NCBI RefSeq assembly: GCF_024448935.1 | Contig: NZ_JAMOIE010000005.1 | Span: 1-64,000, forward strand | From: Stutzerimonas stutzeri | GTDB lineage: Bacteria > Pseudomonadota > Gammaproteobacteria > Pseudomonadales > Pseudomonadaceae | Direction: 5' to 3' | Length of the DNA stretch: 64,000 bases | Shown here: piece after piece, positions 38,473 to 48,354 of the stretch | Position numbering within the stretch: the stretch's first letter is position 1 | Layout: every line of letters starts with the position of its first letter | Translations under genes and position numbers: made by a program | Notes under the pieces: model-generated | The model's input: the letters and a program-made list of their open reading frames with translations, nothing else | Told to the model about the DNA's origin: nothing | Databases searched by the model: none

Positions 38473-38531
38473 CGTCTTGCAAACTCCACATCGTCAATGG
38501 CACGGACCGCGACTGCGGTGATGACAAGCAG

Positions 38532-38557
38532 ATGGGGGCTTGGCGCTAAAATTCAAG
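38532..38557 (-). promoter_or_regulatory. Sigma-32 heat-shock promoter of htpG
   Basis: On the minus strand CTTGAA (38557-38552) is followed after 14 bases by CCCCAT (38537-38532) and then CT. This matches the sigma-32 consensus CTTGAA-N11-15-CCCCATNT at every scored base. Transcription should start near 38525, about 53 bases before the htpG ATG. Confidence 0.88.
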
Positions 38558-38616
38558 TGCGCCGCATGCCTGGGTGCGATTGCAGACCTTCGTACGGCGA
38601 CCTCCCGCCAGGCCCA

Positions 38617-39867
38617 CTAAGGCTCGAGTAGCTCGAGCCGAACGATATCGTCGGGGCTGAGATTGAACGCGGCCTCCCCCGGCCCTTTCAGCCGTTGCCT
38701 GATAGACAGGTTGCCGTCCCGATCGAGCCCTTTGAAGCGCCCTTGCGCAACACCGCCGCGCTTGGTATGGGCGCGTATTTGCAGATGTTCGTAGCGCTCC
38801 GGATCGCGCAGCAACCGCGCCAGAGAGAACCGCTGGCGGCGATCGATTCCGGCCGAAGCGGTGCTATCGGGCAGTGGCGCTGCGTGGGTCGTCGCAACCT
38901 TTGGCTGGGTTTCGACGGTAGCCTTAAGCGGCGGGTAGGTATCGTCGTCGACCGCCCAGCCTTGCTCACCCTTGTGCATATTGAGCTCGAAAAGACCCGG
39001 CGAACCTTCAACTTCGGCGCGCACCGAGAGGAGCATGCTCGACGCAGGGAAGGTGACTGCAGACAGGGTTCCGATGGTCACTGCCCGCGTCTCGAAGCGT
39101 CGCTGCAGATGATCCCTGGCCACATAAGCGAGTGTGTCAGTTGAGTCATGCGTCAGATCCACCTGGCCCGAACGGTAACGCAGGTTGTCGGTGAACAACT
39201 CGACGTGCCCACTGAGGCTCGTGTGGTAATGGGTCGGCAAGACCAGATGGAAGTCACCGGCCAGCTTGTTCGGCGGCACTGGCTGCAGATCCAGGTATAA
39301 GCTATAGCCGCTTCGAACTCGGCGCGCTTCAGGTAGCTCCTGTTCTGGACGCATCCAGCTGATCTCGATCTCCGGGACGGCACCGGTGTCCTCGGGAAGC
39401 ACATCGACCTGCACCGCGCCAGACGGTTTTTCGCCAAGGCGAATGCTCACTTCCTGCTGGGCAAACAACTGATCCCCTTCTCGCAGCGTGAGCACGCCAT
39501 CCATGAAACTGCCAACCCGAGGCTCGAATGGCCGGCCATCGAGCTGCCCGTGCAAGCGAAAACTCAGCTGCTGGCCCTGCATCCGCTCATCCAGCTCGAG
39601 CCATTCAAGGCTGGTGATGGCTGCGATTCGCTCCGGATCGTGGTCAGCGAGCAATGTAAACCCGACTACAAGAGGAATAAAGCCCAAAGCGGACAGCCCC
39701 ACCGCCTTCCGGGCGTTATTCCAGTGGCGCACGATATAGAGCAGAGTCACCGGAGGTAGCAGACAGCCTACGCCCCACAACAAGCCCGTACCGAACGCCA
39801 GAACGATCAACCAGATCAGGCCCGCTACGATCAGCAGTAGCCCGCCCAGTATCAGCAACGCATCCAT
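38617..39867 (-). CDS. Conserved membrane-anchored protein of unknown function
   Basis: 416 residues. The N-terminus has two or three membrane helices (about residues 4-45 and 56-72). The rest (about 85-416) is a soluble region with beta-rich character (LSFRLHGQLDGRPF; GSFMDGVLTLREG; YHTSLSGHVELFTDNL) and a C-terminal block resembling a small Sm- or KOW-like fold (GVAQGRFKGLDRDGNLSIRQRL). I recognise no named domain; similar proteins beside htpG in Pseudomonas are annotated only as hypothetical or, wrongly, as MFS transporters. If the hydrophobic part is an N-terminal anchor, the soluble part would face the periplasm or cytoplasm; this is undecided. Confidence 0.75.
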   Translation of the reverse strand: MDALLILGGLLLIVAGLIWLIVLAFGTGLLWGVGCLLPPVTLLYIVRHWNNARKAVGLSALGFIPLVVGFTLLADHDPERIAAITSLEWLELDERMQGQQLSFRLHGQLDGRPFEPRVGSFMDGVLTLREGDQLFAQQEVSIRLGEKPSGAVQVDVLPEDTGAVPEIEISWMRPEQELPEARRVRSGYSLYLDLQPVPPNKLAGDFHLVLPTHYHTSLSGHVELFTDNLRYRSGQVDLTHDSTDTLAYVARDHLQRRFETRAVTIGTLSAVTFPASSMLLSVRAEVEGSPGLFELNMHKGEQGWAVDDDTYPPLKATVETQPKVATTHAAPLPDSTASAGIDRRQRFSLARLLRDPERYEHLQIRAHTKRGGVAQGRFKGLDRDGNLSIRQRLKGPGEAAFNLSPDDIVRLELLEP

Positions 39868-39910
39868 TCAATACCTTCGAGACAACTACAAGTGGCATCG
39901 GCCAGGCCTA

Positions 39911-40357
39911 TCAGGGCTCGTTGACCTTGAAGTGGCAACGCGCAGTAGCGATCGGTTCGGCCTGATTGGTTTGCCAGGCCGTCACGGCAACATTGGCCAC
40001 ACGGCGTCCCTGGCGCCAGACCTGGCAGGCGGCGAAGGTGTCACGATAGTGGCCCACTCGAAGATAATCTATCGAGAAGTCGATGATTTTGGGCAAATAT
40101 GGCGCGCCCATGAACATCAGCAGATTGAGCATTGCCGCGTGCTCCATGAAGCCAGCAATCACGCCGCCGTGGATAGCTGGAAGCGTAGGATTGCCGATGT
40201 TGTCCTGATTCTTTGGCAGCCGGAACACCATCTCATCGCCCAGCCGCAAGCACTCGATACCGATGAGCCTGGCGTACGGCACCATGTTCAGAAGCACATC
40301 GTAATCATTGCTGGCGTGAGCCTCACGGACCAGCGCGTCCAGGTCCAGAGCACTCAT
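39911..40357 (-). CDS. PaaI-family hotdog thioesterase A
   Basis: 148 residues. The hotdog motif is LPAIHGGVIAGFMEHAAML at about residues 59-77, followed by KIIDFSIDYLRVG near 90. PaaI-type enzymes hydrolyse aryl- or acyl-CoA thioesters. It overlaps the upstream gene, another PaaI-type thioesterase, by 4 bases. The two differ in the residues around the active site (HGGVIAGFMEHA here, HGGAITTLMDTA in the other), so they could form a heterodimer or act on different substrates. Confidence 0.82.
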   Translation of the reverse strand: MSALDLDALVREAHASNDYDVLLNMVPYARLIGIECLRLGDEMVFRLPKNQDNIGNPTLPAIHGGVIAGFMEHAAMLNLLMFMGAPYLPKIIDFSIDYLRVGHYRDTFAACQVWRQGRRVANVAVTAWQTNQAEPIATARCHFKVNEP

Positions 40358-40812
40358 TTCGGTGTCTCCGGTGCTTTCACTAGACTGTTCCTGCCCATAC
40401 GCATGAAAGCACCCACAACGTGGGCAATCGGTTCGTTGATATCACGCTGATAAGCGACTCCACGGGTGAACATGACAGTCGGTGTTACGCGGTAGCACTC
40501 AGCAAAGCCAAACACATCATGATTCGGTTCGGCGGGATGCATGTAGTCGATGCGTAGATCAAGCGTGGGACAGATCTCTATCTCAGGCAGTGCGCACGCC
40601 GTGGAAATACCGCAAGCGGTGTCCATCAAGGTTGTAATTGCCCCGCCGTGGACGCGTCCGCTCTCAGGATTGCTGACGATCTTTTCGCTATAGGGAAGGC
40701 ACAGCGTGAGCCCCTTGGCGCTCGCATGCTCGACCCGCATGCCCAGGACCTGACAGTGGCGTACCAGGGAAAGGAAGCGCTGGGTACGCTCCAACATCAA
40801 ACTATTGCTCAT
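40354..40812 (-). CDS. PaaI-family hotdog thioesterase B
   Basis: 152 residues from the ATG at 40812, with GAGAG about 7 bases upstream (a TTG at 40833 would add 7 residues). The hotdog motif is GRVHGGAITTLMDTACGIS at about residues 49-67, with the catalytic Asp in MDTACG. LDLRIDYMHPAEP follows near 83. It is translated with thioesterase A through a 4-base overlap and is itself 54 bases after the DUF599 gene's end, so all three may share a transcript. Confidence 0.82.
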   Translation of the reverse strand: MSNSLMLERTQRFLSLVRHCQVLGMRVEHASAKGLTLCLPYSEKIVSNPESGRVHGGAITTLMDTACGISTACALPEIEICPTLDLRIDYMHPAEPNHDVFGFAECYRVTPTVMFTRGVAYQRDINEPIAHVVGAFMRMGRNSLVKAPETPK

Positions 40813-40866
40813 GCGAACTCTCAGAAAGCCCAAACCACACAGTTTACCAGCTCTACTCGCTCGCCC

Positions 40867-41592
40867 TTATTCTTTGGGCGGCTCGATAGGTAAGGTTGGC
40901 GTGAACACCATGACTTCAAGCACATCGGAATGAAACTCGCGGATATACAAGACCAGTACCACCCCGGTCGTTACCGTCATGAAGAACCAGGGGTGGATGA
41001 ACCAGGACAAGGTGGCCATTCCGAAGTAATAAGCCCTCAGGCCGAAGTTGAACTGGTTTGCCGCCATCGAGATGACCCTTGCGGCCCGTTCGGCGAATGA
41101 CCTGCGCTCAAGGTCACTCACATTGCGCTCACCCGCCATTGGCGCCGAGGCAACCAGCACCGCAGCGAAGTTGTACTGCCGCATGCACCAGCTGAAGGTG
41201 AAAAACGCGTAAACGAACACCACCGCCAACGCCAACAGCTTGATTTCGGAAAGCCCCCGGCTTACGGGTTGTGCGAACGGCAGATCCGCCAACAGCGATA
41301 CAGCACGTTCGGACGCACCCAGCGCAGTCAGAATGCCAGCCAGGATGATCAAGGTGCTGGATGCGAAAAATGCCGCGTTGCGCTCCAGGTTGCCGATCAC
41401 ATTGGCATCGGCGATGCGGTTATCGCGCAGCAGCATGCGCCGCATCCAGTCCTGCCGATAGAGATGCAGGACGCTGGCCAGGCACGCCGTGTCCCTGCCC
41501 CGCCAGCTTGCGTAGCGGGTGTAGCCGGCCCAGCACAATACGAACCACGCGACAGCAATCAGATGTGGCAGCAGATGATTGGGAATGAGCAT
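40867..41592 (-). CDS. DUF599 membrane protein
   Basis: 241 residues with four to five membrane helices (about residues 7-25, 75-95, 110-140, 190-225). The DUF599 core is seen in DWMRRMLLRDNRIADANVIGNLERNAAFFASS near residues 47-80 (key parts: RDNRIADANVIG, NAAFFASS) and in the region SWCMRQYNFAAVL near 135. The family has no known function. It precedes the thioesterase pair on the same strand and follows brnQ, with 94 bases between. Confidence 0.85.
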   Translation of the reverse strand: MLIPNHLLPHLIAVAWFVLCWAGYTRYASWRGRDTACLASVLHLYRQDWMRRMLLRDNRIADANVIGNLERNAAFFASSTLIILAGILTALGASERAVSLLADLPFAQPVSRGLSEIKLLALAVVFVYAFFTFSWCMRQYNFAAVLVASAPMAGERNVSDLERRSFAERAARVISMAANQFNFGLRAYYFGMATLSWFIHPWFFMTVTTGVVLVLYIREFHSDVLEVMVFTPTLPIEPPKE

Positions 41593-41686
41593 GTGACCCC
41601 CCTCTGGATACAGGCGCCTGATTATAGCCAGCGAATCCGCTTGCCAGGCGTCTCGACAACCAATCCTGCGCCCCAGTCAACCGGCA

Positions 41687-42997
41687 TCATGATGCGAGTC
41701 GAGGTTGACCCAGCAGCCGATCCACGGCGGACGCGACCGCCAGAGTCACCAGCACTGGAACCAGCCAGCCCATGCTCTGCACGGCCAAGGGGAGCCGGGT
41801 AAACAGCACGGGAACCAGGTTGGTGAAGCCCGCCGCCGACAACCCATCGACAACACCGAACACCAGGGTCACGGCCATTACCGGGATGAAAACCCGGCTG
41901 GACGAAACCCAGCAGCGATCCAGCAGGCTCAGTGCGACCAGCATGATCGCCAGCGGGTAGAGCCCGACCAGCACGGGCACTGACACACTGATCAGCTGGG
42001 TCAGGCCCTGATTGGCCACCAACAGACTGAAAAGCGTGAACACCACTGCGACAGTGCGATAGCCGACGGGCATCAAGCCGCTGAAAAATTCGCCACAGGC
42101 GGTCGTTAATCCGACAGCGGTCGTCAGGCAGGCCAGCGTAATCACCACCGCAAGTAGCAGACTGCCTGGAGTACCAAAAGCGCTTTGCACGTAAGTCGTG
42201 AGGATCTGCACGCCGTTTTGCGCCTCGCCGGCAATGCCCTGACTCGTTGCGCCCAGGTAGAACAGCGCGAGGTACACCAGCGACAGACCAAGCGCGGCTA
42301 TGGCACCAGCAATCATCGTGTAGCGGGTCACCAGTGCCGGTTCGGATACACCACGATCACGGATCGCGGTCGCGATCACGATGCCGAATACCAGCGCGCC
42401 CAAGGTATCCATGGTCAGATAGCCTTCCAGAAATCCTTTCAGCAGGGGGCCGTTACGGTAGCTCTCGGCTGTGGTCCCGATGTCGCCAGCCGGCGCGAAC
42501 ACCGCAGCGCCGCCCAGCACCAGCAACGCAGCCAGTAATACAGGCGTGATGAACTTGCCGACCCGGTTCACCAACTGACCTGGATTTATCACCAGGAACA
42601 ATGTCGCCGAAAAAAACAGCACCGTATAAACGAAAAGGGGGATAGCTGCGTTGCCGGTAAAGGGCGCAACGCCCATTTCAAACGAAACCACTGCCGTCCG
42701 AGGCGTAGCGAACAGCGGGCCAATGGCCAGGTACACCGCTACCGCCAGCAGCGTGCCGGCACCACGTCCCAGCGGGGCGGTCAAGCGATCCATGCCGCCG
42801 CCAACCCGTGCCAGCGCGACCACAGTCAACAAAGGCAACCCGACGCCGGTCAACAGAAACCCCAATGCAGCAAACCAGAGCGAGTGCCCTGCAGCCATCC
42901 CGACACTGGGTGGGAAGATAATATTGCCTGCGCCGAGAAACAGCGCGAACGTCATGAAGCCAAGGGCCAGCAGATCAAGGCCTTTCAGTCGAGTCAT
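41687..42997 (-). CDS. brnQ: Branched-chain amino acid carrier, LIVCS family
   Basis: 436 residues from the ATG at 42997; the longer frame to 43165 has no family support. It is a 12-helix secondary transporter that couples Na+ or H+ to uptake of leucine, isoleucine and valine. LALGFMTFALFLGAGNIIFPP at residues 9-29 is the family signature (key part FLGAGNIIFPP). Pseudomonas aeruginosa has BraB (Na+) and BraZ; the coupling ion here cannot be read. It is downstream of sucD on the same strand, but a strong terminator lies between them, so it has its own promoter in the 226 bases before its start, where I see no clear -35/-10 pair. Confidence 0.93.
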   Translation of the reverse strand: MTRLKGLDLLALGFMTFALFLGAGNIIFPPSVGMAAGHSLWFAALGFLLTGVGLPLLTVVALARVGGGMDRLTAPLGRGAGTLLAVAVYLAIGPLFATPRTAVVSFEMGVAPFTGNAAIPLFVYTVLFFSATLFLVINPGQLVNRVGKFITPVLLAALLVLGGAAVFAPAGDIGTTAESYRNGPLLKGFLEGYLTMDTLGALVFGIVIATAIRDRGVSEPALVTRYTMIAGAIAALGLSLVYLALFYLGATSQGIAGEAQNGVQILTTYVQSAFGTPGSLLLAVVITLACLTTAVGLTTACGEFFSGLMPVGYRTVAVVFTLFSLLVANQGLTQLISVSVPVLVGLYPLAIMLVALSLLDRCWVSSSRVFIPVMAVTLVFGVVDGLSAAGFTNLVPVLFTRLPLAVQSMGWLVPVLVTLAVASAVDRLLGQPRLAS

Positions 42998-43212
42998 TGA
43001 ACTATTACCACTACAGAAGGTTCTGGCACGACACGCTCCAAGCGTGACCTCCCGGATACGGCTCATGCTGCGCCGCAGAAAAAAAGCACGCACCTTAATC
43101 GAAATGACTAGCGAGGGCGAGGAGTCGTACTCCCCCAGGACGAGATGGTGCGAGAAGACGGACACCGCTAGGCATATTCGCTCGGACCAAGCCAGAACGC
43201 CGTTTATCGTCC

Positions 43213-43252
43213 TGCAGAAAGAAGATGCCAGTCAGACGAGCTGACCGGCATC
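43213..43252 (-). terminator. Rho-independent terminator of sucCD
   Basis: On the minus strand a 12-base-pair stem with one mismatch (43252-43241 with 43235-43224; loop of 5) is followed by the T-rich TTCTTTCTGC. It begins 17 bases after the sucD stop and separates the suc operon from brnQ. Confidence 0.8.
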
Positions 43253-43269
43253 GGGTGGACAAGGAGGGA

Positions 43270-44157
43270 TCAGGCCTGCTTGGCGTCCCAGCCAGTGACT
43301 TCCGCCAGCGCCTTGCCGATATCGGCGAGCGAACGAACAGTTTTCACGCCAGCGTCTTGCAGCGCAGCGAACTTCTCGTCCGCGGTGCCCTTGCCGCCGG
43401 AAATGATTGCACCGGCATGCCCCATGCGCTTGCCCGCCGGAGCCGTCACACCTGCAATGTAGGAGACCACCGGCTTGGTGACATTGGCCTTGATATAGGC
43501 AGCTGCCTCTTCTTCGGCGGAACCGCCGATCTCACCGATCATGACGATCGCTTCGGTCTGCGGGTCCTCCTGGAACAGCTTGAGGATGTCGATGAAGGTC
43601 GATCCGGGAATAGGATCGCCGCCGATACCCACGCAGGTGGACTGACCGAAACCAGCGTCGGTGGTCTGCTTGACCGCTTCGTAGGTCAGCGTGCCCGAAC
43701 GCGACACGATGCCCACCTTGCCGGGCATGTGGATGTGACCCGGCTGGATACCGATCTTGCACTCGCCGGGGGTGATCACACCCGGGCAGTTCGGGCCAAT
43801 CAGGCGAACACCCATTTCGTCACACTTGATCTTCACTTCCAGCATGTCGAGAGTTGGGATGCCCTCGGTGATGCAGACGATCAGCTTGATACCGCCGAAC
43901 ACGGCTTCAAGAATGGAGTCCTTGCAAAACGGTGCCGGAACATAGATCACTGACGCATCCGCACCAGTCGCTTCGACCGCTTCTTTAACCGTGTTGAATA
44001 CCGGCAGGCCCAGATGGGTTGCGCCGCCCTTGCCGGGCGTCACGCCACCGACCATTTTAGTGCCGTATTCGATGGCCTGCTCGGAGTGGAAGGTACCTTG
44101 CGAACCGGTGAAACCCTGGCAGATAACCTTGGTGTCTTTATTGATCAGGACGCTCAT
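43270..44157 (-). CDS. sucD: Succinyl-CoA synthetase, alpha subunit
   Basis: 295 residues. SucCD interconverts succinyl-CoA and succinate with ATP (or GTP) formation. The CoA-binding [10 protein letters not shown] is at about residues 16-25, the phosphorylated His lies in [14 protein letters not shown] near residue 251, and the substrate region GPNCPGVI is near 125. The start overlaps the sucC stop by one base. It is the last gene of the minus-strand TCA block; a terminator follows. Confidence 0.97.
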   Translation of the reverse strand: MSVLINKDTKVICQGFTGSQGTFHSEQAIEYGTKMVGGVTPGKGGATHLGLPVFNTVKEAVEATGADASVIYVPAPFCKDSILEAVFGGIKLIVCITEGIPTLDMLEVKIKCDEMGVRLIGPNCPGVITPGECKIGIQPGHIHMPGKVGIVSRSGTLTYEAVKQTTDAGFGQSTCVGIGGDPIPGSTFIDILKLFQEDPQTEAIVMIGEIGGSAEEEAAAYIKANVTKPVVSYIAGVTAPAGKRMGHAGAIISGGKGTADEKFAALQDAGVKTVRSLADIGKALAEVTGWDAKQA

Positions 44158-45323
44158 TACTTGCCCTCCGCGGCTTTGACGACTTGAATGGCCGCATCGG
44201 TCAGGCTCGTCGCACCGATGATGTTCAGACCACTTTCACCCAGCATTTTGGCGCCGAGTTCAGCATTGTTGCCTTCGAGACGGACGACCACAGGTACCTT
44301 GACGCCGACTTGCTTGACCGCACCGATAATGCCTTCGGCAATCATGTCGCAACGGACGATGCCGCCGAAAATATTGACCAGGACAGCCGCGACGTTTTCA
44401 TCGGAAAGGATGATTTTGAACGCCTCGGTCACGCGCTCTTCGGTAGCGCCGCCGCCGACGTCGAGGAAGTTGGCAGGCTTGCCGCCGTGCAGATTGACGA
44501 TATCCATGGTGCCCATGGCCAGACCCGCGCCATTGACCATGCAGCCGATGTTGCCTTCCAGTGCAACGTAGTTGAGCTCCCACTTCGCTGCGTGAGCTTC
44601 GCGTGGGTCATCTTGGGAGGGGTCCTGCATACCGCGCAGTTTGGGCTGGCGATAGATCGCGTTGCTATCGATGTTCAGCTTGGCATCCAGGCAATGCAGG
44701 TTGCCGTCTTTCTTGACGACCAGCGGGTTGACTTCCAGCAGCGCCAGATCGTAGTCGACGAACAGCTTGGCCAGCCCTACGAATATGTGCACGAACTGCT
44801 TGACCTGGTCGCCCTTCAGGCCGAGCTGGAAAGCCAGCTCGCGACCCTGGAACGGTTGCGCGCCGACGAGCGGATCGATGGTTGCCTTGAGGATCTTTTC
44901 CGGCGTCTCGTGAGCGACCTTCTCGATGTCCACGCCACCTTCGGTGGAGGCCATGAACACGACCCGACGCGTAGCACGGTCAACCACGGCGCCCAGGTAC
45001 AGTTCTTTATCGATGTCAGTGCAGGCTTCAACGAGAATCTTGCTGACCGGTTGTCCGTTGGCGTCGGTCTGGTAGGTCACCAGGCGCTTGTCCAGCCACT
45101 GCTCGGCGAACGCGCGGGCTTCGTCCTTGCTACGGACCAGCTTGACGCCACCCGCCTTGCCACGACCGCCCGCATGTACCTGAGCCTTAACCACCCACTC
45201 GGTACCGCCAATATGATCACAGGCTTCAGCCGCTTCTTTGGGGCTATCGATCGCAAAACCTTGGGAAACTGGCAATCCGTATTCGGCAAACAGTTGCTTA
45301 CCCTGATATTCGTGAAGATTCAT
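44157..45323 (-). CDS. sucC: Succinyl-CoA synthetase, beta subunit
   Basis: 388 residues, the usual length. It begins [16 protein letters not shown], and the ATP-grasp domain covers about residues 5-235. [11 protein letters not shown] near residues 53-63 and the [16 protein letters not shown] power-helix region near 321-336 are conserved. It is 176 bases after lpd, and a hairpin lies in that gap. It forms an alpha2-beta2 enzyme with SucD, as expected for Gram-negative bacteria. Confidence 0.97.
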   Translation of the reverse strand: MNLHEYQGKQLFAEYGLPVSQGFAIDSPKEAAEACDHIGGTEWVVKAQVHAGGRGKAGGVKLVRSKDEARAFAEQWLDKRLVTYQTDANGQPVSKILVEACTDIDKELYLGAVVDRATRRVVFMASTEGGVDIEKVAHETPEKILKATIDPLVGAQPFQGRELAFQLGLKGDQVKQFVHIFVGLAKLFVDYDLALLEVNPLVVKKDGNLHCLDAKLNIDSNAIYRQPKLRGMQDPSQDDPREAHAAKWELNYVALEGNIGCMVNGAGLAMGTMDIVNLHGGKPANFLDVGGGATEERVTEAFKIILSDENVAAVLVNIFGGIVRCDMIAEGIIGAVKQVGVKVPVVVRLEGNNAELGAKMLGESGLNIIGATSLTDAAIQVVKAAEGK

Positions 45324-45443
45324 CTTAGCTACCGTTCGGTTTGATGTGCATCAGACGTTGCATGTATGCCGCGTCGCCTCAAGTCGCTGAAAACTATCGA
45401 AAACACCTTTCAGAGACCTGTCATACCTTGCTTGAAGGCAGTC

Positions 45444-45483
45444 GGCGGCCGCGCCAGGCCTGTAAAGCCCGGCGCGAGCCGCC
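45444..45483 (-). terminator. Strong hairpin between lpd and sucC
   Basis: GGCGGCCGCGCC (45444-45455) pairs with GGCGCG-A-GCCGCC (45471-45483) with one bulged base, giving a 12-base-pair GC stem right after the lpd stop. The loop holds a further short GGC/GCC pair. No T-run follows on the minus strand, so it could be a partial terminator or RNA-stabilising structure. Confidence 0.6.
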
Positions 45484-45499
45484 GCTTGTTGCTGGGCTC

Positions 45500-46948
<1,449 letters not shown>

Positions 46949-46960
46949 TTAAGCAAAGCC

Positions 46961-47038
46961 ACAAGCTACAAGCCGCAAGCTACTAGCCGAATGGAGCTGC
47001 AGTCACCTGCAGCTTGCGACGTGCAGCTTGCGGCTGCT
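46961..47038. repeat. AGCTT-rich intergenic repeat, copy 2
   Basis: The lpd-sucB gap is filled with short units of the form CAAGCTACAAGC, GCAAGCTAC and TGCAGCTTGC, arranged so that the 5' part reads CAAGCT and the 3' part AGCTTG, i.e. as a large imperfect inverted repeat around a centre near 47000. The same motif family occurs at 25381-25437 and 22681-22704. It splits the suc operon between sucB and lpd. Confidence 0.75.
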
Positions 47039-47041
47039 TTG

Positions 47042-48286
47042 TTAGATGTCCAGCAGCAGACGGGCCGGATCTTCCAGCAGGTTCTTGATGGTCACCAGGA
47101 AGCTGACCGCTTCCTTGCCATCGATAAGGCGATGGTCGTAGGACAACGCCAGATACATCATCGGTCGGATGACCACCTGGCCGTTAACGGCCATCGGACG
47201 CTGCAGAATGTTGTGCATGCCCAGGATAGCGGCTTGCGGCGGGTTGACAATCGGGGTCGACATCATCGAACCGAAGGTGCCGCCGTTGGTGATGGTGAAG
47301 GTACCCCCAGTCATCTCATCAATCGACAGCTTGCCATCACGCGCCTTCTTGCCAAAAGTGGCGATGCCGCTTTCAACTTCGGCCAGGTTCATCAGCTCTG
47401 CATTGCGCAGCACCGGAACGACCAGACCACGGTCACTGGAGACAGCGACGCCGATGTCCTGATAGCCGTGGTAAACGATGTCGGTACCGTCGATCGACGC
47501 GTTGACCGCGGGAAAGCGCTTCAGAGCCTCGACGGAAGCCTTGACGAAGAAGGACATGAAGCCCAGACGCACGCCGTTGTGGGTCTTTTCGAACAGATCC
47601 TTGTACTTCGAGCGCAGCGCCATGACTTCGGTCATATCGACTTCGTTGAAGGTGGTCAGCATCGCCATGTTCGACTGTGCTTCGACCAGGCGCTCGGCAA
47701 CCTTGGCGCGAAGGCGCGTCATCGGCACGCGCTTCTCGGTGCGCTCACCAGCAGCAGAAACAGGTGCCGATGCTGCACTGGGGGCGGGCTTGGCGGCTGC
47801 CGGAGCCGACTTCTTGGCCTCGATGGCAGCAACCAGATCTTCTTTGGTTACCCGCCCGTCCTTACCGGTGCCCTTTACGCTGTTCGGATCGATGCCGTTT
47901 TCTTCGGCCAGCTTGCGCGCGGCAGGCGCGAGGATCGCGTCTTCTCCGCCCGCTGCAGGTGCCGGCGCCGGTGCTGGCGCGGCCGCCGGAGCGGCGGCTT
48001 CTGCAGGAGCAGCAGTTGGAGCTGGAGCTGGAGCAGCTGCAGCCGTAGCGCCAGCGTCCAGCTTGCCAAGCAGCTCACCGCTAAGCACGGTATCGCCTTC
48101 GTTTTTGACAATTTCGGTCAGCACGCCATCCGCTTCGGCCAGCACTTCCATAACGACCTTGTCGGTCTCGATGTCGACAATCAGTTCGTCACGCTTTACC
48201 GCATCGCCCGGTTGCTTGTGCCAGGTCGCAACGGTGCCATCAGCAACCGATTCCGGAAATTGAGGGGTTTTGATCTCGATAGCCAT
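47042..48286 (-). CDS. sucB: Oxoglutarate dehydrogenase E2, dihydrolipoyl succinyltransferase
   Basis: 414 residues. The order is a lipoyl domain (about 1-80) with the lipoylated Lys in ETDKVVMEV, a long Ala/Pro-rich linker (about 83-125), the E3/E1-binding peripheral domain (about 115-150; [14 protein letters not shown]), and the catalytic acyltransferase domain (about 180-414) with the active-site His-x-x-x-Asp in [13 protein letters not shown] near 385. It transfers succinyl to CoA. The gene follows sucA after 68 bases and is separated from lpd by the AGCTT-rich repeat. Confidence 0.97.
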   Translation of the reverse strand: MAIEIKTPQFPESVADGTVATWHKQPGDAVKRDELIVDIETDKVVMEVLAEADGVLTEIVKNEGDTVLSGELLGKLDAGATAAAAPAPAPTAAPAEAAAPAAAPAPAPAPAAGGEDAILAPAARKLAEENGIDPNSVKGTGKDGRVTKEDLVAAIEAKKSAPAAAKPAPSAASAPVSAAGERTEKRVPMTRLRAKVAERLVEAQSNMAMLTTFNEVDMTEVMALRSKYKDLFEKTHNGVRLGFMSFFVKASVEALKRFPAVNASIDGTDIVYHGYQDIGVAVSSDRGLVVPVLRNAELMNLAEVESGIATFGKKARDGKLSIDEMTGGTFTITNGGTFGSMMSTPIVNPPQAAILGMHNILQRPMAVNGQVVIRPMMYLALSYDHRLIDGKEAVSFLVTIKNLLEDPARLLLDI

Positions 48287-48354
48287 AAGCTGGGTCCTAT
48301 TTGATTCGGTGTTTACATCGAGGCCGCGGATACCGCGGCCTCTTGCAACAATGA

